DNA of 64,000 nucleotides from Kitagawia praeruptora. Taxonomy: Eukaryota > Streptophyta > Magnoliopsida > Apiales > Apiaceae. The notes under the pieces are model-generated. The model made no database searches. It was not told the DNA's origin and saw only the letters and a list, made by a program, of their open reading frames with translations. Every line of letters starts with the position of its first letter. The stretch's first letter is position 1. This document shows, piece by piece, positions 47,306-57,651 of the stretch. The stretch is taken from contig CM075345.1 of NCBI GenBank assembly GCA_037693485.1, positions 114,257,501-114,321,500 on the forward strand, given 5' to 3'. Position numbers and translations under genes: made by a program.

Positions 47306-47592
47306 AAAAATTCTCATTGGTGCCCTTTTGTAATTGGCTTTTTCGGATGGTACCATTTCATATTTTGGTCTTACGAGTGGCACCCCTAAAACAAGTGATT
47401 ACACTAATTATACCATCCTGTTAATCAAAACGTTAATAAAATGTTAAATTACTATTATTTCATTAACGTCTTCATTAATAGAAGGGTATAATTAGTGTAA
47501 TCACTTATTTTAGGGGTGCCACTCGTAAGACAAAAATATGAAATGGCACCATTCGGAAAACCCAATTCCAGAAGGGTACCAATAAAAATTTC
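47306..47592. mobile_element. Palindromic MITE
   Basis: The left half, TTGGTGCCCTTTTGTAATTG through ATTTCATATTTTGGTCTTAC and GAGTGGCACCCCTAAAACAA, is the inverse of the right half with few changes. The arms are about 130 bp, meeting near 47440-47470. No coding capacity. Confidence 0.85.
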
Positions 47593-48253
47593 CCTTTTTT
47601 CTTTCAACCTATTAAATCTCAAATATACATTAAATATTTGTATAAAAAAATTATCAAAATATTAAATTTTTACCCGAAAATAAGTCCATAAGAACTTATA
47701 AAAAGTCCAACCAAACAGGCCTTATATATGCCTTTCTGTGTTTAAAACTTATTCCTTTGTATCTATATGTATGTGTGTATTTGTGGTTTATAACTTTATG
47801 TTACTAGCATATTTGATGTCCAATGATCAGTGTTGCAAATTTCGAAAATCAGAATTATTCGGTTGAGATACCAATTTATGATTATCGGGTGATTCGGTTG
47901 AAAATTTGGCGATTTATCAGCGATTTTTGCAAAATCGGCCGAATCGGTTCCAAAATTTTGACCGATTTTTGGCCAATTTATCGGCGATTTTTCAAAAATC
48001 GGCCGATTTCTATAACAATGTCAATGATAGACATAGGAATGTCTTCTATTTGTTGATTCTTTTGTGTAGTTACCGAGTATTTTTAATTCCTCGATCCTCC
48101 ACTTTTATTATCTTTTAATTTTAATGAGAGCATTAATAATTAGTTAAATTTTTAATTGATAACTGTTTGAAGTTTTAAATTTAAAATTTGAATCTTGTTT
48201 AAATAAATATCTTAAAAATTATGCATTTGAATCTTGTTTAAATAAATGTTTTC
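47593..48253. other. AT-rich spacer with a CGGCCGATTTT-repeat remnant
   Basis: 47820-48020 repeats CGGCGATTTTTCAAAAATCGGCCGATT and GGCGATTTATCAGCGATTTTTGC, with partial inverse symmetry. It is probably a decayed MITE. The frames at 47823 and 47906 are only these repeats translated. AATCTTGTTTAAATAAAT is directly repeated at about 48190 and 48230. Confidence 0.45.
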
Positions 48254-48274
48254 AAAAGCTATGTACTTATAAGT

Positions 48275-49025
48275 AATTATTACTACCAAGTTTAACAGTA
48301 AAACTTTTTATTCTTCTCCCTTTTCTCTCCCATCTTCTCCCGTTCTCCCTCTTCTCAGCCCCTTTTCCGGCGGGGCTTCCACCGGTTTTTCTGGTGGAAA
48401 GCCCCAAATTCGTTTCTTTATCTTGTTTGATTTGTTTATTTCAATAATCTCCATTTGTGGGTAAGGATTTCTATCCTTTAAATTTGCTTTCAGATTTGGT
48501 TTTCATTTTCTTAGATCTCAATTCCACGAAGTTTCGGATTCCTCGTTCTTCCCAGTGAGTTTGTTCTCGAAAGTGGTCCGAGTTATCTTGTTCTTGCGGT
48601 TTTGTTTCCCAGATCTAAGAATTGTCTGATTTTAGCTTGTATTTAATTTTTCGCACTTGTATATTTTCGGCTTGATTTCTCTCCTTCGTGAGAGGTTTGA
48701 TTTTCTCTCCTTTGTAAGAGTTTGGTTTTTTCGCTTCTTGATTGTAAGCGGGGTCGCGATTTAGTGAAGAAAGTTTGTACGGGATAACAGTTTTGGTTGA
48801 TAGCTCAAACGATAGCTCAATCGGGCCAGGATAAAGCGGGTACCAGAAATTCAACGAGGATGCATGAAGTGGGTACTTGTATTTTTATATACATTAAAAT
48901 ATCGTTTAACTGTCTCTTGATGAGAACAGACGATTGCAATTTCCTGTTTGATCGATTCGATCATTGGTGTAGATGCCGTATGGCTTTTTATTATTGAATT
49001 AACGCCTTTGTTCTTCAAAAAAAAA
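48275..49025 (+). mobile_element. Poly(A)-tailed retroinsertion (LINE-derived or retroposed transcript) with target duplications
   Basis: AAGCTATGTACTTATAAGT lies immediately left (48256-48274) and again right (49025-49043), and a 10-base A run ends the insert. Such 18-20-bp duplications plus a poly(A) tail are made by L1-type retrotransposition. The insert has a CT-rich head (48310-48360), a GC-richer middle and no long frame. It could be a truncated LINE or a processed transcript. No family is recognised. Confidence 0.85.
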
Positions 49026-49043
49026 AGCTATGTACTTATAAGT

Positions 49044-51148
49044 TATCAATATCAATATTCAATATATTCCTAATGTCTGCTAATATTGCATTTTGAAAAT
49101 TACTGTTTTTATCCTTCATTTTTCTAATCTTCTTTATTTCTTTGATGCCCTTTTTTGTCATTACACAGGAAAATTACTGCTTTTATCCTTTATTATTGGA
49201 TTTACCCAAATCTAAACCTTTACTACTATCCTTCTTTTTTTATTAATAATATAATTAATGATAATTAGCCGATTGCCTTTTTCAATTAAAAGATGTTTAC
49301 TTATAATTTATATGATACTACCTTTTATAAATAACTAAAATATCATATCTTCCCATCAATAATTTTTTTCACTCTAATCAGCATTTGGAGCGATCCAATT
49401 GGATCAACCCAAATCTAATCCTCTACTATTATCCTTCATTTTTTATTAATAATATATTTAATGATAATTAGTTGATTGCTTTTTTCAATTAAAAGATGTT
49501 TACTTATAATTGATGATATTACCTTTTATAAATACCTAAAATATCCTATCTTTCAATCAATAATTTTTTTCTCTCTAATTAAAACACGCTGACCTTTAAT
49601 TTAAAACATAATATTGCAATAATTAATACATACCCAAAAATATGGCATCATATCTTCTAACCACTAACAAAATATCTTTCTTTTTTAAGGTTAAAAATAT
49701 TATCTTCTCTATTTTTCAATAAATAAATAATTTCATTTTTCAGGTAAATTTAATATCTTTTATATTTTATCTAATTAAAATTTCCATCCTACTAACTAAT
49801 TATATTATAATTAGTATTAACTAATCAATTACCTTTTTGAGCCAAAATACGTTACCTTTTCTCTTTTCTCTAACTAAAATCTCTCTTTTTTCAATTATAT
49901 CACGGGCGATTCTATTTAATAAAAATAAAATAATAAATTATAGTACTAATAATTAACTGATTACCTTTTCAACTAAAACGTATCATCTTTTATATTTTTT
50001 TCTAATTAAATTCCCTTTTTTTCCTAGAAATTTCAGGGACAACATTAATTTCTCATTTTCTAAAAACTATGAGCAATTTTATTTAGTAAAATAACATAAT
50101 TAAATTATAATTACTATAAACTAATCAATTACCTTTTTCACATAAATTATGTCATCTTCTTATTTTCACGTTACCTTTCTATTTTTTAAAACTAAAATAT
50201 CTCTTTTTCCGATTATATCACGGATGGTTCTGTTTAATACAATAAACTAATAATATTTTAATATTAATAATTAAGCGATTACCTTTTTTTATCTAAAATG
50301 TATCATCTTCTATTGAATGAAATAAAATAATAATTATATAAATACTAATAATTAGCCGATTACCCTTTTCAAATAAAACCTATCATTTTTTCTATATTTT
50401 CAAACTAAAATCCCTCATTTTCAAGAAATCTATACTATATTATAAAAGCCGAAACATTAAAAGTTTGGTCGGTCGGTCGGTACGGACCCTATTGATTTTA
50501 CTTTCCATCCTACTAACTAATTAATTTCCCTTTTCATGTTAAACATATTATCTTTTCTATTTTTCAGGTTAAACATATTATTTTATCATATCTTCTAACC
50601 ACTAATAAAATCTGTATACTATATTATAAAAGCCGAAACATTAAAAGTTTGGTGGGTCGGTCGGTACGGTACCTATTGATTTTACTTATTTACCCTTACA
50701 TAAATAAAATCCATCATACTAACTAATTAATTTCTTTTTTCAGGTTAAAAATATTATCTTCTCTATTTTTCAATAAATAAATAATTTCCTTTTTCAGGTA
50801 AATTCAATATTTTTTATATTTTATCTAACTAAAATTTTCATCCTACTAACTAATTAATTTCCCTTTTCAGGTTAAACATATTATCTTTTCTATTTTTCAA
50901 AAACTAAATAATTTCCTTTTTAGGTAAAATACAATATTTTTTTATATTTTATCTAACTAAAATTTCTCCTTTATTAATCAATTTCCTTTTTCAGGTTAAA
51001 CATATTACCTTTTCTATTTTTCATTAACTAAATAATTTCCTTCTTAGGTAAAATACAATATTTTTTACATTTTATCTAACTAAAATTTCTTCTTTTTTTA
51101 AAAACTAAGATAAATTTTGTATAATAAAATAACATAATTATATTATAA
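49044..51148 (+). mobile_element. Helitron debris with two 5' termini
   Basis: AT-rich diverged repeats, such as AATTAGTTGATTGCTTTTTT and CAATTACCTTTTTCACATAA, run through the region. Helitron 5' ends occur at 50429 (A|TCTATACTATATTATAAAAG then CCGAAACATTAAAAGTTTGG) and at 50611 (TCTGTATACTATATTATAAA). GGTCGGTCGG repeats follow both 5' ends. No open frame of note. No matching plus-strand 3' end is present before 51149. Confidence 0.6.
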
Positions 51149-52488
51149 CTAGCTTATAACCCGTGCGATGCAGAGATTTTTTTTGATATGTAACAAATTT
51201 TATTTTATGTTATAAATATATTTTTATATAATCATTATTTATAATATTTTATTTACATTTTAATATTAATAATTTAATATAAATTTAATTAATGATATGC
51301 ATGGTTTAAAACTTATATTATAAAATTTTAAAATAAATATGTCGTTGATAGGATTCGAACCTTGAATATAAAATATTTAATCATTAGATCTAACGATTTT
51401 GATTTTTTACTAAAAATCTAATGGTCATTATTCGTAGTATACAGATTTTTATTATATTTTGCTAATGATTAGAAGATATGATGTGAAATTTTTTGGTATA
51501 TATTAATTATTGCTAGATATAATATGATTGGAAGATATGATATGATTGATGTTTTTAGGTGTTTATAAAAGGTAATATCTTCAACTAAAAGTAAATGTGA
51601 AAAACACAATCGACTAATTACAGTAATTATATTATGTTATTATTTATTTTAGGTGTTTTAATAATATAGATATTGTATATATTTTTCTTTATAAAAAAGG
51701 TTAAATAAGTAAATTCACGATATACTAAGAAACATATACCAAAAAATAAGTTTCAAAATTTTTAATGTTTCGGCTAATGTTTTCTTATTATAAACAGTAT
51801 ATACATATTTTTAATATATTTATTAATAATTGAAAAATATGATATTATATTAATCTATACATATACACAACATCTTTATATGCAACAATCTATGCATATA
51901 TGTAATTAAAACCATCAAAAACCCACTTATATAATCATTATTTATAATATTTTATTTAAATTTTAATATTAATAATTTAATATAAATTTAATTAATGATA
52001 TGCATGGTTTAAAACTTATATTATAAAATTTTAAAATAAATATGTCGTTGATAGGATTTGAACCTTGAATATAAAATATTTAATCATTAGATCTAACGAT
52101 TTTGATTTTTTACTAAAAATCTAATGGTCATTATTCGTAGTATACAGATTTTTATTACATTTTGTTAATGATTAGAAGATATGATGTGAAATTTTTTGGT
52201 ATATATTAATTATTGCTAGATATGATATGATTGGAAGATATGATATGATTGATGTTTTTAGGTGTTTATAAAAGGTAATATCTTCAACTAAAAGTAAATG
52301 TGAAAAACACAATCGACTAATTACAGTAATTATATTATGTTATTATTTATTTTAGGTGTTTTAATAATATAGATATTGTATATATTTTTCTTTATAAAAA
52401 AAGGTTAAATAAGTAAATTCACGATATACTAAGAAACATATACCAAAAAATAAGTTTCAAAATTTTTAATGTTTCGGCTAATGTTTTT
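51149..52488 (-). mobile_element. Helitron (minus orientation) with tandemly duplicated body
   Basis: The 3' end on the plus strand is A|CTAGCTTATAACCCGTGC. Two direct copies of about 560 bp follow, 51224-51783 and 51927-52487, each ending AAAATTTTTAATGTTTCGGCTAATG, the minus-strand 5' end region in diverged form. Each copy contains a minus-strand B-box-like GGTTCGAATCC or GGTTCAAATCC (51351-51361, 52053-52063). No helicase gene. Confidence 0.65.
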
Positions 52489-53713
52489 GTAATAACCGTA
52501 AAATTCTTATAATGTTCGAGTCTCTTTTGAATAAATTTCCGTAAGAATTAAATTTGGTTTAATTATTATTAGAGATGTTGCAAATATTTATTTTTTTGCT
52601 CTACTAGACCCTAATAACTACTCCATGCGACGTGATTTTATTATTTAGTTTCGATCATTTTCTTTTATTATTATTATTATTATTTTGTTGTGATTAGTGC
52701 TACCAATTTATTTTATTATTTTACATCATATTTTATTTATTTCATCAACCTAAATAATTAGAATTTGGTGGCCATTAATCTCTTAAGTGAGTGACCTTAT
52801 GTATAATAGTTATTAGATTAATTGGGTTGTGTGATTTTGAGCCCAAGTGAACTATATCCCACCAAGAGCCCAAATTGATGAATTTATATAAGTAAAGAAA
52901 ATCCAACAAGTGATATCATCTCCTCCATTTTATTTACACCGAGACAAAAACACACCCTCACCATTATTTCTCTTTCAAAAACCAAGGAATTGTAAACCCC
53001 ATATCTTTTAGAATTTAATCTTGATCTTACATGCAAACATACCATTAGAAAGAGGGATTCGAGCTCTACGAATTGATATATATATATATTAAGGGTTTCA
53101 AGATTTTGATTTGATCAAGCTTTAAAAAAAATTCAGATTTTTCCACAAAAAGGGTATGATTTGCACCCTTAAAATCTTTTTAAATCATGTTTTGTACAAA
53201 TATATGTCCTGCATCTATTCTTGTAAGGGCTTCATTTTTTTCAATTAGGGTTTATAAAATACTAATTAGGGGATTTTAATTATGTGATTTTTTTTGTGGA
53301 TTGATGATGTGCTTGATTCAATTTATATGTGTATGAAGAGGGGTTTATGAATTTTGGGTTGGGTGAGTGTTGTGGCTGCATGTCGGGGCGGGGGATGGTG
53401 GTTCCCGGCGATGGCAACGAGAAGGAGAGGGGGAGAGTCGAAGGGGGAGAAGGAGGGAGGTTGAGGGGGTTTCGGAGAGAGACAGAGAGAGATCGGGAAC
53501 GAGAGAGATTGAGATCGAGAGGGAGAGAAAGAGGGGGCGGTGAGAGAGAAAAGAGATCGAGGAGAGGGAGAGATCGAGAGACAGAGAGACGGAGAGGTTG
53601 AGACAGAGAGAGGGTGAGATCGAGACGGAGAGATGAGAGATCGAGGGAGGACGAGAGATGGAGCGAAGAGAGGAGAGAGCGAGAGAGAGAGAGAGAGAGG
53701 GAGGGAGAGAGAC
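52489..53713 (+). mobile_element. Possible LTR fragment ending in a purine-rich tract
   Basis: TGTAATAACCGTAAAATTCT at about 52487 resembles the start of plant Ty3/gypsy LTRs (TGTAATA...CCGTAAAAT). TTTATATAAG at about 52884 could be its TATA box, followed by a leader-like CA-rich stretch. From about 53416 to 53712 the plus strand is almost pure purine (GAGA repeats), and the next retrotransposon is inserted at its end. No second LTR or coding region is present. The assignment is tentative. Frames in the GA tract are low-complexity artefacts. Confidence 0.35.
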
Positions 53714-55322
53714 TGTTGGACGTTTTGCAAGCGCACAAAATCGTATACAAGTAATATAGTGTTTAAAAGTAGGATGTCGAACCCACGAGGAAAGTTTACT
53801 AACTACCGGACTTTAAATCAAACTTCTATTATTTAGAACAATGTAATTTTGGTGATTTGAATTATGACTAAACATGCAGAAAATTTACTTAAATTATCAC
53901 AAATTAAATGCTAATAAAAATAAGGAAAATAGAGATATGATCAAAGATCAAATATTTATGTGAAAAGCCTAGGGAAATAATTTCATCATCTCATCGCAAT
54001 ATCAATTTCCTAATGTGGTTCACTTTGTCACGTCATTCTTAATCTTTATGTGATAGTGGGATTCGATAATAATTTATATTCCGGTTAGGACATATAAATT
54101 CTCTACCAAAAATGCGATTTTTCTACTTTCGTGATAAAACCAAACACTTGGTAGGCATGGATATCCAAAACCCAAAATTACTACACAACCTATAATGGTA
54201 TTTTCATCCACTAAAGCAATTATGTTTATTCAACCAAAGAATAATAATCCTCCCCTCTCGGATATCGGATTACATACATATAATTCAAGCAATTGATCGT
54301 CGACAATCAATTACAAGCGTTAAGAACGGATTTGAATAAATCACACAAGAATAAGAACTACCACATAAACCAAAAAAGTATGATATTGCTTCAAGATGAA
54401 TCCATTAAATCCCTAGAAAAAGAGTTTAGTTCATGAATAACAATGTAACAACAACAAGAAGCATGTTCAAAGAAGACATGGAAATAGAAATTAGAAAGTA
54501 AGTAGAAATCCCCTGAATTTCTTCAAGCTCTTCCTTCTCTTTGCTCTGTTTCTGGACTGCTGGAAATCTGCTCTAAAAATACAACTGCTAAGCCACTGAT
54601 CTGTCTAAGTATATGGCGTAATTTTGTAGCTATTAGTGTGTATGAATGAGATTCCCACACCCCTGCACTTCTCTTGTATTTATAGCAAAAACAAATCAGT
54701 TTTCCAGCCCACAAAAGTAGCACACCAACAGCCCATCTCCCTTGCTTTTCTGCTTTTGAGCTGGCTTGTTGGAGAGCTTTCTATTTTTCTCTGAATTATT
54801 GCTGGATCTTTTCATGATTCCAGCACTATAATTTCAATAATAATCAGTCCCACTCTCTTAATCTATAACCTTCTTTCATTATGAATCCAACTACTCCACT
54901 AAACTCACCAACAAAGCCACACCAAAACAAATTAAATTATGAAATGGAGTTTCTTAAATAATGCTTGTGCAAAGTAATTCAAGCTGTTGACTTCAGAAAA
55001 ATTCTGGTAACAATAGGAACTGCATTAAAATCTGAGACCAAGTTGTAATTAAAGGCCTTCTCTCAAGCTTTCCAACGATACCAAGATCGCCTAAATCGGA
55101 CTCCCGGAGCTCCCGCAATAGCAAAAACAGTGACCGTCGTGCAAGAAATCCGAAAAATCAGATTTTCTGCTCCAAAATATATTATTTCCGCTCCAAGCCT
55201 CCTAATATAAGAATTCCTAATTTTCTACAATAAAACACGAAAATAGATAAAATACAAATCCAATTTCATGCAAAAATTGATTAAAAATATAGGGATGAAC
55301 TAATAATATTATCTACTTATCA
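53714..55322 (-). repeat. 3' LTR (1609 bp) of the Athila-like element
   Basis: The plus strand begins TGTTGGACGTTTTGC and ends ATCTACTTATCA (TG...CA). A minus-strand TATA box, CTATAAATAC, lies at 54676-54685. A polypurine tract follows internally at 55323-55340 (minus strand AAGTGTGGGGATATT). Confidence 0.92.
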
Positions 55323-57651
55323 AATATCCCCACACTTAAGGTTTTGCACGTCCTCGGGCGAAAATAAAAATAAATTCTAACTAACTAGTACCACTTTCGT
55401 AAGGTGATCACGATTGCATTTGGCATATGCAATAAGCCCTTTAAACCCCTAAGTAGCCTTAGTGGACGAGTAAGGTCTCGTGAAGGTTTATAGCGAATCT
55501 ACCCACAAAATTCCAAAATTTCTATTTTGATTGCCAAGTCTCAAACATGAAATAAATCACAGCACTCCACACTTGCGGACATAAATAAATGAAAGCTCGA
55601 AAATGTCACTCAATGTGAATCCTTAACTTTACACACCAACACAATTATTCAAGTACGCACACTTAGTCTCGAGAGACTAAAATAGATCATGACTAACACT
55701 AAAGTTGCAATTAACAAGTAAGCATGCTTTGGATAGAAATTAATCTCTCATTCACTCAAATCACACAAGTATTTAGGCGAAAATGTATCACTCAAATCAA
55801 TCAATTGCACATGCGTACTACCATAAGCTTGCTTAACCACCAAAATCTCTAGACATTATGCATATGTAAATCAAAAGGTCTTTGTAGTGATGTAACGAGG
55901 CTTAGGCGATGGGTAGGAAAACAAAAGAAGGCTAAAATAGGCTAATCTTGATGACTAAAAGAGCAAAATGATCAAAAACACTCAAAGCACTCAAAATGAA
56001 ACTATCTTTGAGATATCATCCCAAAAATCACAATAAAACTTAAAGAATTCACAATTCAAGAACTTTGAATAAACACTCTTTTTTTTTTCTTTTTTTTTTT
56101 TTTTTTTGATTTTTTTTCTTTTTTTTTTTTTTAAGAGGAAGAAGCCAAACCAACCTTATTCCATCCCATTTTTCACATGATTACAAAGATATCCCTACAC
56201 TTAATATTTTATCAATCTCTCACAAATACCAAAATGCTCTTCTCATAAATCAAGACAAGAATAAAAATTAGGCTCAAAATTTTTTTTTTTTTATGAAGAA
56301 AAAGGATATTGGCTCAAGGGGGTTTACCAGGGATTAATTTAAGGGAAGTGTTTGGGACAACGTGGTTAATCCTAGTGCCTTTATCACTTTTACACGAAAC
56401 ACAAATCAATAACGCACGATCCGGTTTAAAGCAAGTTCTAGAGTAACATATACAATGATGAATAACTCTCAACAAATGAATCAGATTGATATAAAATGTA
56501 TCAATCACAATTAAGGCTCAAGAACTCACAAGGTGATAGCATGCAAAACTCGTTAAAATTGACAGTGGCGTAAATTCACGTTTTGAATTTTCGCAAGTAC
56601 GCACAAGACATCATCATGGAAAGGTGTATATCGTGAGGGGAGACATGCATAAGTGACACGTGAAATAAGATGACAAGGTGTGAACTTATCCTTAATAACA
56701 TGCTATTTTGAACAAGGCAATCAAAAATTTTCTTAATCATGGACATGACTGCAGACTCATGCCCATGAAACTCTTTTCTTTGTTGAAAACTCCAGTCAAA
56801 AATCATGGTCATGATACATATTTCATGGCCATGAAAAAGAAATCAAAGAAAGTGGGAGCAACAGACAAAATTCATGCCCATGAAACTTTTCTCATGCCCA
56901 TGAAACTCTCTTTTTTTTTTAATGTTGAAAACTCCAGTCAAAAATCATGGTCATGATACAGATTTCATGGCCATGAAAAAGAAATCAAAGAAGGTGGGAG
57001 CAACAGACAAAATTCATGCCCATGAAACTTTTCTCATGCCCATGAAACTCTTTTTTTTTTTTTAATGTTGTAAACTCCAGTCAAAAATCATGGTCATGAT
57101 ACAGATTCCATGGCCATGAAAAAGAAATCAAAGAAGGTGGGAGCAACAGACAAAATTCATGCCCATGAAACTCTTCTCATGCCCATGAAACTTTTTTTTT
57201 TAATGTTGAAAAATCCAGTCAAAAATCATGGTCATGATACAGATTTCATGGCCATGAAAAAGAAATCAAAGAAGGTGGGAGCAACAGACAAAATTCATGC
57301 CCATGAAACTCTTCTCATGCCCATGAAACTTTTTTTTTTTTTAATGTTGAAAAATCCTCCCCACACTTAAATGATTCATTGTCCTCAATGAGATAATCAT
57401 GAAATAAACGAGGCATGAACACTAAAGAAGATTTCAGAATAGAAAAACTCCCCTGGAATGCAGTTGAAAGCTCCGAAAACTGATTTTTCGGGACTGCAAT
57501 GAAGGTGATGAAACTGCAATTTTTGGATAGAAGTTATGCAAACTAAGCACACCTGAAATAAAAACACAAGAAAACAAATTAGAATCCTTAGGCTACCTCC
57601 CAAGAGCGCTGTCGTTTTCGTCATTTAGCCGGACGTAATGTGAACCAAAGA
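55323..57651 (-). other. Non-coding 3' internal region of the Athila-like element
   Basis: No envelope-like gene is present where Athila elements can carry one. It has T-rich runs at 56080-56130 and a tandem array at 56740-57363. A second purine-tract-like AAGTGTGGGGAGG (minus strand, about 57357-57369) resembles the true polypurine tract at 55323. The frames 56314-56508 and 56576-56812 have no recognisable domain. Confidence 0.7.
56740..57363 (+). repeat. Tandem array, four units of about 140 bp
   Basis: The anchor AATCATGGTCATGATAC occurs at 56801, 56943, 57086 and 57224 (spacing 142, 143, 138). Each unit carries several near-palindromes of the form CATG-NN-CATG: TCATGGTCATGA, TTCATGGCCATGAA and two of TCATGCCCATGAA. 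It also has a T run of variable length and GAAATCAAAGAAGGTGGGAG. The plus-strand frames across it simply translate the repeat. Confidence 0.95.

Noticed and set aside
8535..52063. Possible tRNA genes at the B-box sites
   Set aside because: No acceptor stem, anticodon arm or full cloverleaf can be built; only B-box and in places A-box-like motifs exist.
53280..53836. Several long frames across the GAGA tract
   Set aside because: Their Ser/Leu/Arg/Glu repeats are direct translations of the purine repeat and appear in several frames at once.
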